DNA of 5,799 nt from Euryarchaeota archaeon UBA433 (GTDB taxonomy: Archaea; Thermoplasmatota; Poseidoniia; Poseidoniales; Poseidoniaceae): NCBI GenBank assembly GCA_002495535.1, contig DAFX01000028.1, positions 1 to 5,799 of the forward strand, read 5' to 3'. Every line of letters starts with the position of its first letter. The first letter of the stretch is position 1. The notes under the pieces are model-generated. The model was not told where the DNA came from. It was given only the letters and a program-made list of their open reading frames with translations, and did no database searches. Positions 1 to 5,144 of this stretch are shown piece by piece. The translations under genes and the position numbers were made by a program.

Positions 1-102
1 TCAGAGGGTGTATCCGAATACCCGGTGCTCAGGTAATGACAAATCAAAGGGTTCGCAGTGGGTCTTGTTAGACGCTACCCATCCACACACGACCACTTGT
101 GA

Positions 103-123
103 GAAAGATACAGGTTTTCTTTC
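103..123 (-). terminator. Weak inverted repeat after the EF-hand gene
   Basis: GAAAGA (103-108) and TCTTTC (118-123) form a 6-bp A/T-rich stem with a 9-nt loop, beginning 10 nt after the EF-hand stop. The following minus-strand sequence is T-poor beyond the stem itself, so a termination role is only a possibility. The remaining bases 1-102 show no credible gene on either strand. Confidence 0.22.
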
Positions 124-132
124 CGAATACTC

Positions 133-435
133 CTATTCCTCTTCTTCAAGAGCAGCAGAAAGTTCTGCGAGGTCGATTCGGTTGTCATCATTTGTATCCA
201 ATGCATTGATGATCATTGAAACTTGCCCAGGCGACAGATGATGTCCAATGTGTTCAATTAATCCCTTATGCAATTCTGGGCCGTTGATTTCTCCATCATC
301 ATTTACATCGATGGAGGAAAACACCTCACTCGCTTTTTTGTTGTTTTTCTTCATTGAATTCTTCAGAATTGTAATGGCTTCACTAACACTCCATGATTGA
401 TCATCTTTATCCATACTTTCGGGAGAATTAGACAC
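133..435 (-). CDS. Small calmodulin-like protein with two EF-hands
   Basis: This is a probable cytosolic calcium-binding protein of 100 residues. EF-hand loop 1 is residues 43-54 (DVNDDGEINGPE), with Asp1, Asn3, Asp5, Gly6, Ile8 and Glu12 all canonical. Loop 2 is residues 80-91 (DTNDDNRIDLAE), canonical except for Asn in place of the central Gly, which is often tolerated. The loops are separated by a helix-linker-helix, as in a paired EF-lobe, and the N-terminal 35 residues are polar without a signal peptide. An in-frame TAG lies at 445-447, so the start is the GTG at 435 (AGGT 7 nt upstream) or the ATG at 414, giving 93 residues. It is separated from the upstream operon by 154 nt and is probably a separate transcript. 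Target proteins cannot be guessed. Calcium binding is well supported by motif; function is unknown. Confidence 0.85.
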   Translation of the reverse strand: MSNSPESMDKDDQSWSVSEAITILKNSMKKNNKKASEVFSSIDVNDDGEINGPELHKGLIEHIGHHLSPGQVSMIINALDTNDDNRIDLAELSAALEEEE

Positions 436-508
436 CTTATTGACCTATTCATCGAAAGGATGTCGAAACGAGATTGAATCGTTTGCATAGATTCCCCGAA
501 AAACCGTT

Positions 509-524
509 GGCATTTTATTTTCGA
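509..524 (-). promoter_or_regulatory. Possible TATA/BRE-like element for the EF-hand gene
   Basis: On the minus strand this A/T-rich stretch reads CGAAAATAAAATG, which resembles a purine-rich BRE followed by a weak TATA box. A start site about 25 nt downstream would leave a leader of roughly 50-60 nt before the GTG at 435. It is the best promoter candidate in the spacer but departs from the consensus. Confidence 0.25.
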
Positions 525-535
525 TACAAAGCAAT

Positions 536-565
536 CAGGGGGTCGAACCAGAAGGAGCGACCCTG
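536..565 (-). terminator. Inverted repeat after the operon (possible 3'-end or processing hairpin)
   Basis: The arms GGGTCG (540-545) and CGACCC (558-563) are perfectly complementary with a 12-nt loop. Outer CAG/CTG (536-538 and 563-565) can extend the stem if two bases bulge. It begins 25 nt past the stop of the 354-residue gene. No strong T-tract follows at once on the minus strand; the nearest run is five T at 499-503. Archaeal termination mainly needs T-runs, so this may be an RNA stability element or chance. The spacer 436-589 holds no gene. Confidence 0.3.
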
Positions 566-589
566 GTACAGACCTGCCTTCAATCCACT

Positions 590-1654
590 TCACAGCATTG
601 TGAGGGTCGCAAGGCGGAGCCCCCATGCTTCTTTCAAATGTTCATCATCAACACAGGTTTGTGCTACGGCAGCGAGCATCGGATCTTCGATATCATCTGG
701 GTTTTCCAGGAGATCGGAAAACATCTCCATTTTGCCCAGTCGTTGGGCTAAGATGAGCATAGCTCGCAGGTCAGGACGATCTGCACCGGCAGTGGATTCT
801 GGCAACTGAGCGCAGCACCACGTGAACACCCCGCCTATGTCTTCGGGATGTACCCTGAGCACCGGTTCGTCATCTTCTGCACTTCTTGGCTTCGCTTCGG
901 CGACTTGAACCTTCATCCGTGCTGCATCTTCATCGATACAATCGCTTGAGAAATCAAGGAACAATGCACCCGCTTCAACAGCCATGTGAGGCTGGTTGGC
1001 AAGAATCGCATGGGTGTGTGCGTTCCAGGCATGACGTGCAGCATCGAACATATGACCCAACCCTGCACGAATTCGACTTGCACCCAGCCTCGAGATGGCC
1101 ACTGTTTCGTGAGCATGTCCGGCATCTCGTGCTATTTCAGCGTAGGTGGTAAGGGCCATCAGTTGCTCGCCGCATGCCATGTGGAAGGCTGCTTTGTTGA
1201 TCAGTGAAAGGTCGTGATCACGGCTTGCTTTAGCAACGGAACCCAGCCGCGTTTCAGCCCATGTCAAATCTTCGGAAGCCCCTTCAGTGTTTCCAGTTTC
1301 ATAGCGGGTGAGTCCACGTTCCATACGCAGTCTTCCCTCGAGAGCAAGGTCTCGAGTTTCTTTTGCTCGACTAATTTCCAACGCCTCATTGATTGCAGAT
1401 TCCAGTCGTTGGTCACCGAGCATTCGTCGACGCACCAAATTCAGTGTCGCATCTTCGGCAGGAGATAGTTCGGGTTGGATGACTGCAAGCAATTCAGCAG
1501 CATCGAGAAACAGAGCAGCTTCGGCCAAAGGGAGCCACTTATCCCAGTGCATCTCGTTGCGCCATTCAGTGAGCGTTTCGAGTTCGACGGGACCTTCTTC
1601 ACGCCACTTAGAAATGAAGTAACCAGGAGCTGTTGGCATCTCAATATCACTCAT
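590..1654 (-). CDS. Unrecognised helical protein with TPR-like repeats, coupled to the DHH phosphoesterase
   Basis: I do not recognise this 354-residue protein. It appears soluble, acidic and almost entirely alpha-helical, with no signal peptide, membrane segment or catalytic motif. Three consecutive helix pairs look TPR-like: about 104-137 (RLRMERGLTRYETGN), 148-180 (NKAAFHMACGEQLMALTTYAEI) and 184-217 (SRLGASRIRAGLGHMFDAARHAW). They carry the usual small residues at helix contacts. An N-terminal Trp-rich region (about 10-60, with three Trp between 31 and 40) and a C-terminal helical region (about 270-350) flank them, separated by an acidic linker near 255-265. The ATG at 1654 overlaps the DHH stop as ATGA and follows AGGAGGA by 6 nt, so translation is coupled. 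A scaffold or adaptor for the phosphoesterase is inference. It is the last gene of the operon. Confidence 0.82.
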   Translation of the reverse strand: MSDIEMPTAPGYFISKWREEGPVELETLTEWRNEMHWDKWLPLAEAALFLDAAELLAVIQPELSPAEDATLNLVRRRMLGDQRLESAINEALEISRAKETRDLALEGRLRMERGLTRYETGNTEGASEDLTWAETRLGSVAKASRDHDLSLINKAAFHMACGEQLMALTTYAEIARDAGHAHETVAISRLGASRIRAGLGHMFDAARHAWNAHTHAILANQPHMAVEAGALFLDFSSDCIDEDAARMKVQVAEAKPRSAEDDEPVLRVHPEDIGGVFTWCCAQLPESTAGADRPDLRAMLILAQRLGKMEMFSDLLENPDDIEDPMLAAVAQTCVDDEHLKEAWGLRLATLTML

Positions 1655-2661
1655 GCTTGCTCCTCCTTTCTTTTTGCTACCGCCACTTGGGCGATGAATG
1701 CGGATTCAGCAGCGATACGATCGGCCTTTCCAGACCACCCTGCTGCACCATCGTGACCTCCGCCCTCGCCGCCTATGCGTTCGGCAACGGCAGCCATCAA
1801 ACGACCAAGGTGAACGCCCTGTTGGGTGCTGGAGCGTGGTGCACGGGCAGTAAGTCGAGTTTGTCCGTCACGGAAGCGGCTGACCAGTGCTATTTCTGCG
1901 CCGGTTCCAACGAGCATTCCAGCGAGTCGTCCCTCAAGAGTTCCTGAATAGGTATGGACGATGTTCCACGCGCCCGAATCAATGGATTTTGCTCTTGAGA
2001 GGCCACGGAGAAGACTCCCTCGTTCACTTGGCGAGGTGCTATCAGATTCTATAAACTGGAGGAATGAAGCGTAATCAATGGTCGATTTGTGAAGCAATTG
2101 GTGCGCTGATTCAAACGCTCCGTCATCAGCATGGCGAAATCGTCCGGTGTCGGTGATCAAACCTGCCAAGAGCATTTTTCTCACCACATCAGAGCGAGCG
2201 TTCGGGGCGAAATGTTGCAAATATTTGTCGATGACTTGTGTTGTCGCTCTCACATCCCATTGAAGGTTCATATCGCCTTCATTCAATGCCCAGTCCGAAG
2301 TTGCGTGGTGGTCGATCACACAGATTGGAATGCCCGCAGGTAAGTGGACACCTACTTGCCCCGGTGCGGCAGCATCCACGACGATTAATCCCCCCATCGA
2401 GGCTGGCCAGGACGTGTGTTCTGCTGCAATCTTTCTGAAAGGTGCCTTGAGTTCTTCAACCACACGTTTGGCCGTACGTCCAAGGTGAACTCCACAGGCC
2501 ATCAAATTAGGATGCGATGCTGCAAGAGCAATGGCTGAACCAACGGTGTCCATATCACCATTTTTACCAGTGAGAACAGGAACAGGTCCACGAGAGCAAG
2601 CTTCACTCAACCACACATGAAATGCGTGGAGTTCTTCCTGCTCGGTTGGGGTCATGATCAC
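1651..2661 (-). CDS. DHH/DHHA1 family phosphoesterase (RecJ/NrnA-like)
   Basis: This family uses metal-dependent hydrolysis of phosphodiester bonds; members include RecJ nucleases, nanoRNases and cyclic-dinucleotide phosphodiesterases. The 336-residue protein shows the motifs in order: motif I NGDMDTVGSA (34-43), motif II VVDAAAPG (94-101, Asp96), the signature DHH at 117-119 (VIDHHATSDWA), motif IV LITDTGRFRHA (168-178, Asp171), and the DHHA1 substrate-binding motif GGEGGGHDGAAG (297-308). The His usually at the front of motif I appears to be Gly32. The GTG at 2661 overlaps the prefoldin stop as GTGA, with AAGGA 5 nt upstream; an in-frame ATG at 2655 is an alternative. Next to the exosome, a role in clearing short RNA remnants is an attractive inference, but substrate (RNA, DNA, pAp or cyclic nucleotide) cannot be read from sequence. 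Confidence 0.9.
   Translation of the reverse strand: MIMTPTEQEELHAFHVWLSEACSRGPVPVLTGKNGDMDTVGSAIALAASHPNLMACGVHLGRTAKRVVEELKAPFRKIAAEHTSWPASMGGLIVVDAAAPGQVGVHLPAGIPICVIDHHATSDWALNEGDMNLQWDVRATTQVIDKYLQHFAPNARSDVVRKMLLAGLITDTGRFRHADDGAFESAHQLLHKSTIDYASFLQFIESDSTSPSERGSLLRGLSRAKSIDSGAWNIVHTYSGTLEGRLAGMLVGTGAEIALVSRFRDGQTRLTARAPRSSTQQGVHLGRLMAAVAERIGGEGGGHDGAAGWSGKADRIAAESAFIAQVAVAKRKEEQA
1661..1667 (-). promoter_or_regulatory. Shine-Dalgarno of the 354-residue protein gene
   Basis: AGGAGGA lies 6 nt before the ATG at 1654, within the Lys/Glu-rich end of the DHH gene. With the ATGA overlap it indicates coupled translation and fixes the start. Confidence 0.78.
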
Positions 2662-2972
2662 TCAGATCCTTTGATGATGGCTTGCAACTGCTCGTAGGTC
2701 GCCATCAATTGAGATTCCCTTTCGGTGAAACGAACCAGATGCTCATTGAGGGTAGCGAGTGTTTCCTGCAATTCAGTCAACAATGCTTCACGATCTGAAA
2801 CTTCAACCAGCACTCCACCCATTTGTTGGTGCAGAGCCAGCTCTGCAGGTTGGTTTTGCACAGAGTCAACGGTAGTTTCCAACTCGACCACTTGAGCGCG
2901 GAGGTTTGCTACCTGTTGTCGTGCTGCTTGTACCTCGCCTACGACGGCTTGGAGTTGTTCCATGTTGTCCAT
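2658..2972 (-). CDS. pfdB: Prefoldin beta subunit
   Basis: Prefoldin is a cytosolic hexameric chaperone (two alpha, four beta) that holds unfolded proteins in the tips of six coiled coils and passes them to the thermosome. The 104-residue product is almost wholly helical: an N-terminal coiled coil (about 1-40, rich in Gln, Val and Leu heptads), a short beta-hairpin linker with HQQMGGVLVEVSDREALL (48-65, aligning with the family's Y-K-x-x-G-x-x-L-V segment), and a second coiled coil (about 62-100). It is slightly shorter than the usual 110-120 residues. The ATG at 2972 is supported by GAGGTGA four bases upstream; a second ATG at 2963 is too far from it. The Pcc1-like gene ends 9 nt before the start. 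Prefoldin beta after KEOPS/L37Ae genes is a known archaeal arrangement, which strengthens the call. Confidence 0.9.
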   Translation of the reverse strand: MDNMEQLQAVVGEVQAARQQVANLRAQVVELETTVDSVQNQPAELALHQQMGGVLVEVSDREALLTELQETLATLNEHLVRFTERESQLMATYEQLQAIIKGSE

Positions 2973-2976
2973 TGTT

Positions 2977-2983
2977 TCACCTC
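2977..2983 (-). promoter_or_regulatory. Shine-Dalgarno of the prefoldin beta gene
   Basis: GAGGTGA lies 4 nt before the ATG at 2972 and overlaps the stop codon of the Pcc1-like gene, which favours this ATG over the one at 2963. Confidence 0.7.
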
Positions 2984-3248
2984 ATTCGCTTGGCGTAGAT
3001 GAATCCTCGCCTTGCTTCGACTCACTTAATATTTCGAGCAATGAATCGACAGCGATCAATCCTCGAATTCTGGTGTTCCACATTGCTCGCAAATCTTTCG
3101 ACTTCGCTTCGTTGAGGGTGAATGAAAAAGAACTCCGTTCCTTGTTCCACACAACGGCCTCGTCGGTGGCCAAAGCATCGGCTAAGGCTCGAGTTTCACT
3201 TGTGTCACTCGACTTGACGGCAAGAGTAAGTTGCCAATCGCCAGCCAC
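2982..3248 (-). CDS. pcc1: Pcc1-like KEOPS complex subunit
   Basis: Pcc1 is the small dimerising subunit of KEOPS, the complex that makes the t6A modification on ANN-decoding tRNAs. The call rests on size, position after L37Ae, predicted strand-helix pattern, and a C-terminal helix KDLRAMWNTRIRGLIAVDSL (51-70), which resembles the conserved Pcc1 segment of the form DLxALRAxxNSxLRxxxxxxE. A polar acidic tail (about 75-88) follows. I chose the GTG at 3248 because GGTGA lies 5 nt upstream and the resulting 88 residues match the usual Pcc1 length. Other possible starts are GTG at 3257 or 3293 and ATG at 3314; the last would overlap L37Ae by 44 nt and lacks an obvious ribosome site. The gap after L37Ae is 22 nt. 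Sequence similarity is moderate, so a diverged family member with another role is possible. Confidence 0.75.
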   Translation of the reverse strand: MAGDWQLTLAVKSSDTSETRALADALATDEAVVWNKERSSFSFTLNEAKSKDLRAMWNTRIRGLIAVDSLLEILSESKQGEDSSTPSE

Positions 3249-3253
3249 GGTGT

Positions 3254-3258
3254 TCACC
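3254..3258 (-). promoter_or_regulatory. Shine-Dalgarno supporting a GTG start for the Pcc1-like gene
   Basis: GGTGA precedes the GTG at 3248 by 5 nt, in the 22-nt spacer after the L37Ae stop. The upstream candidate starts (3257, 3293, 3314) have no comparable site at proper distance. Confidence 0.6.
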
Positions 3259-3270
3259 GTCGAAATTGTT

Positions 3271-3630
3271 TCACTCTTCTTCGGTGATTTCACCGGCTGC
3301 CAATGCACGTTCATAGTCCATTGCAGCTTGTTGAGCGATGTACGCCATATCGGCGGTTGTTGCGCCTTCAATGGATCGTCGTAGAATTCTGTTGTTGGCA
3401 TCTGAGGCACGGGTGAATGGTTCCCAAGCACCACCAGCAAAGGTGTGGTTGCACTTGCTGCACGACCAAATACCTCGAGACTTGCGTGTTACCTTGCGGT
3501 ATTGGCAAACTGGGCATGTGTATTTGGCGTTCTTCTTTGCCAATGCCGAGCCTGCATTTCGTCGAACGGAAACACCGTATCGAGCTCCGAATCGTGCTGT
3601 TGCGCCTGCTTTCTGTGTTCGCTTTGCCAA
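3271..3630 (-). CDS. rpl37ae: Large-subunit ribosomal protein eL43 (L37Ae), zinc-ribbon, with C-terminal extension
   Basis: This is a small zinc-binding protein of the archaeal/eukaryotic large ribosomal subunit. The N-terminus (MAKRTQKAGATARFGARYG) matches the family, and the zinc ribbon is formed by Cys39, Cys42, Cys57 and Cys60 (CPVC, then CSKC), followed by the family segment FAGGAWEPFTRAS. The start codon is TTG at 3630: it directly follows the Rrp42 TGA, is preceded by GGAGGGG, and gives exactly the expected N-terminus. No ATG nearby fits. The protein has 119 residues, whereas archaeal homologues as I recall them have about 80-95. The extra residues are at the C-terminus, after RRSIEG, and form an acidic, probably helical tail ending GEITEEE. 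Expression would be tied to Rrp42 by coupling. Confidence in the family is very high; the role of the tail is unknown. Confidence 0.95.
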   Translation of the reverse strand: MAKRTQKAGATARFGARYGVSVRRNAGSALAKKNAKYTCPVCQYRKVTRKSRGIWSCSKCNHTFAGGAWEPFTRASDANNRILRRSIEGATTADMAYIAQQAAMDYERALAAGEITEEE

Positions 3631-4416
3631 TCAGTTCCCCTCCTGGTTTGCCACGAGTGTTCGTAGTTCGCCGCACAGTTGTGCCGCCACTTCGAATATC
3701 TCTGCAAATTCGGCGGGCGTGAACACCCCTCTTAATCCCTTTTGCAGGGAGTGGAGGTGGCCTTCATCACCGATGGTAATGTGAATGCGTTCGTCGCCGC
3801 CCAATTCTTCTTCTTCAGATGCGTCGTAAACATAGCGCCCACCGACACGTGTGAATGATGCCATGATCGGTGTGCCATTGACCTTCAAGGTGTAATCTTC
3901 ACCGACGTCAAATCGCTCTGCTGGGACCACTGCTGTTCGCAATGCAGCGATTGCAGCAAGGCCACAGGCATCGAAGATGTTACCGCCATCGGAAAGAACG
4001 TGGATGTCGATCATGACACCCCATACTTTCTCGCCTGGCACGATGCACAAACTTTCCATGTCGATGCATCCGGATTCACGGATTCCACGGTCGACCACTC
4101 GACCCAGTTCGATCGATTGCGGTGAAGGTGGCCCGGGCTCATACTTTCGGTGAGCGACAGGTCGGAGTTCAGCTCCACACATGAGGGAACCTTGGCTTGG
4201 GCGGTCAGGCCATGGCGTTCGAAGTTCAAACTTGACACCGGCGTAGACGATGGTGTCGCCCATGACGACCTTTGCAGAGCCTTCTGCGTTGTAGAGGCAA
4301 TCGGTTTCAAGAGAAACTGCTCTGCCTTCCCAACGACCACGGCCGTCGAGACGCAAATCGTCTTCTGCAAGACGAGCGAGTTCTTGGCGGAGCAAAGTTG
4401 GTACGAGTTCGACCAT
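3631..4416 (-). CDS. rrp42: Archaeal exosome structural subunit Rrp42 (RNase PH family, non-catalytic)
   Basis: Rrp42 alternates with Rrp41 in the hexameric exosome ring. It lacks its own active site but completes the RNA-binding surface and is needed for activity. The 261-residue protein has LRLDGRGRWEGR (21-32), NAEGSAKV, GSLMCGAELRPVA, EPGPP (93-97), the ELGRVVDRGIRES segment (103-115) and GGNIFDAC (144-151), all typical of Rrp42. The Asp-x5-Asp catalytic pair of Rrp41 is absent; the matching region is an acidic DASEEEEL stretch. Its ATG overlaps the Rrp41 stop (TGATG) and lies 6 nt after a full GGAGGTGA, the best Shine-Dalgarno in the window. Its own stop abuts the TTG start of L37Ae. Equal production of Rrp41 and Rrp42, expected for a 3:3 ring, fits this coupling. 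Confidence 0.96.
   Translation of the reverse strand: MVELVPTLLRQELARLAEDDLRLDGRGRWEGRAVSLETDCLYNAEGSAKVVMGDTIVYAGVKFELRTPWPDRPSQGSLMCGAELRPVAHRKYEPGPPSPQSIELGRVVDRGIRESGCIDMESLCIVPGEKVWGVMIDIHVLSDGGNIFDACGLAAIAALRTAVVPAERFDVGEDYTLKVNGTPIMASFTRVGGRYVYDASEEEELGGDERIHITIGDEGHLHSLQKGLRGVFTPAEFAEIFEVAAQLCGELRTLVANQEGN
3637..3644 (-). promoter_or_regulatory. Shine-Dalgarno of the TTG-initiated L37Ae gene
   Basis: AGGAGGGG ends 6 nt before the TTG at 3630. It decides the start, because no ATG lies at this point and the predicted N-terminus from TTG matches the family. Confidence 0.8.
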
Positions 4417-5144
4417 CAGTTCTCACCTCCTTCATATCTGCGCTTGAGAGCATCCACCATGATTTCGTGAATCTCACCAGCGGCTTTGAAGTTGTATTCC
4501 ATAGCGAGGTTGAATTCCTCGGGGGAAAGGTCACCATCCATCTGCAAGAACGCGATTTCACCGGTGTTTGGAAGAATTCCAACTGGCAAATCAGCTTGTC
4601 CGTAGTTGTCTTCTGCTTTGTCGAGGTCGAGGACAACAGTGTCTTCGACTTTTCCTGATGCGACACCTACGATGAGGTCACGCATTGGGATACCAGCGTC
4701 GGCAAGAGCAACGGCGGCGGCGGTAATGCCCACGCAACGTGTGCCTGCTTCAGCAGCGAGGATTTCAATTTCAACACGAATTTTCGATCGTGGGTATCGC
4801 TCCACAAGGACAACAGATTCGAGTGCTTCTGCGGTGACCTTTGAGATTTCACGAGAGCGTCGGTTGTATCCTGGGCGGATTCGGTCGCTGGTCGAGAACG
4901 GAGCCATGTTGTATCGAACATCAATGACTGCGCGGTCTTGGCGCTGAATCTTTCGAGGGTGTGCTTCCATTGGGCCATAGACTGCAGCAACGGCCACGTT
5001 CAATCCATGGGTCACCATAGCCGAGCCATCTGCAGCGGGTAGGACACCTGCTTCGATTGCGACTGGTCGCATTTCGTCAATTTTTCTTCCGTCGAGCCGT
5101 AGCCCGTCGTCTCGTAGCAGTTGTACATCACCATATCCACCCAT
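4416..5144 (-). CDS. rrp41: Archaeal exosome catalytic subunit Rrp41 (RNase PH family)
   Basis: Rrp41 is the active RNase PH-type subunit of the exosome hexamer: with Rrp42 it degrades RNA 3' to 5' using phosphate, releasing nucleoside diphosphates, and can run in reverse to add tails. The 242-residue product has the family landmarks: LRLDGRK near the N-terminus, AVYGPMEAHPR, YNMAPFS, the RNA-contacting RR pair (about 95-96), the phosphate-binding Gly-Thr-Arg (134-136), ALADAGIPMRDLI, and an acidic active site with Asp179 and Asp185 (AEDNYGQADLPV). Those two Asp have the same spacing as the Asp182/Asp188 pair known in the Sulfolobus enzyme, so catalysis should be intact. I start at the ATG of 5144, which overlaps the Rrp4 stop as TGATG and sits 5 nt after AGGTGAT. 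An in-frame TTG one codon earlier (5147) is the alternative. Length is normal for the family. Confidence 0.96.
   Translation of the reverse strand: MGGYGDVQLLRDDGLRLDGRKIDEMRPVAIEAGVLPAADGSAMVTHGLNVAVAAVYGPMEAHPRKIQRQDRAVIDVRYNMAPFSTSDRIRPGYNRRSREISKVTAEALESVVLVERYPRSKIRVEIEILAAEAGTRCVGITAAAVALADAGIPMRDLIVGVASGKVEDTVVLDLDKAEDNYGQADLPVGILPNTGEIAFLQMDGDLSPEEFNLAMEYNFKAAGEIHEIMVDALKRRYEGGEN
4423..4430 (-). promoter_or_regulatory. Shine-Dalgarno of rrp42
   Basis: GGAGGTGA sits 6 nt before the Rrp42 ATG and also encodes the Gly-Gly-Glu near the Rrp41 C-terminus. It is the longest anti-SD match in the window. Confidence 0.85.

Noticed and set aside
13..130. Direct repeat of TCCGAATAC at 13-21 and 122-130
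   Set aside because: It is only 9 bases, with no mobile-element gene or further matching flanks; probably chance.
8..241. Plus-strand open frame of 77 codons at the window start
   Set aside because: It runs antisense into the EF-hand gene, starts with GTG without a ribosome site, and encodes a low-complexity Ser/Thr-rich product.
541..552. tRNA T-arm-like string (GGTTCGACC on the minus strand)
   Set aside because: The flanking bases do not form a 5-bp T-stem and no acceptor, D or anticodon arm can be placed around it.
363..626. Minus-strand open frame bridging the spacer between the 354-residue and EF-hand genes
   Set aside because: It overlaps both genes in another frame and has no coherent protein pattern; the spacer part contains the hairpin and promoter-like sequence instead.
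2962..3384. Plus-strand open frame of 140 codons
   Set aside because: It lies opposite the Pcc1-like and L37Ae genes, with no family features and no ribosome site consistent with a gene.
3338..3784. Plus-strand open frame of 148 codons across L37Ae and Rrp42
   Set aside because: It is antisense to two certain genes, has no recognisable domain, and the composition (Ser/Arg/Cys/Pro-rich) is that of an antisense shadow.
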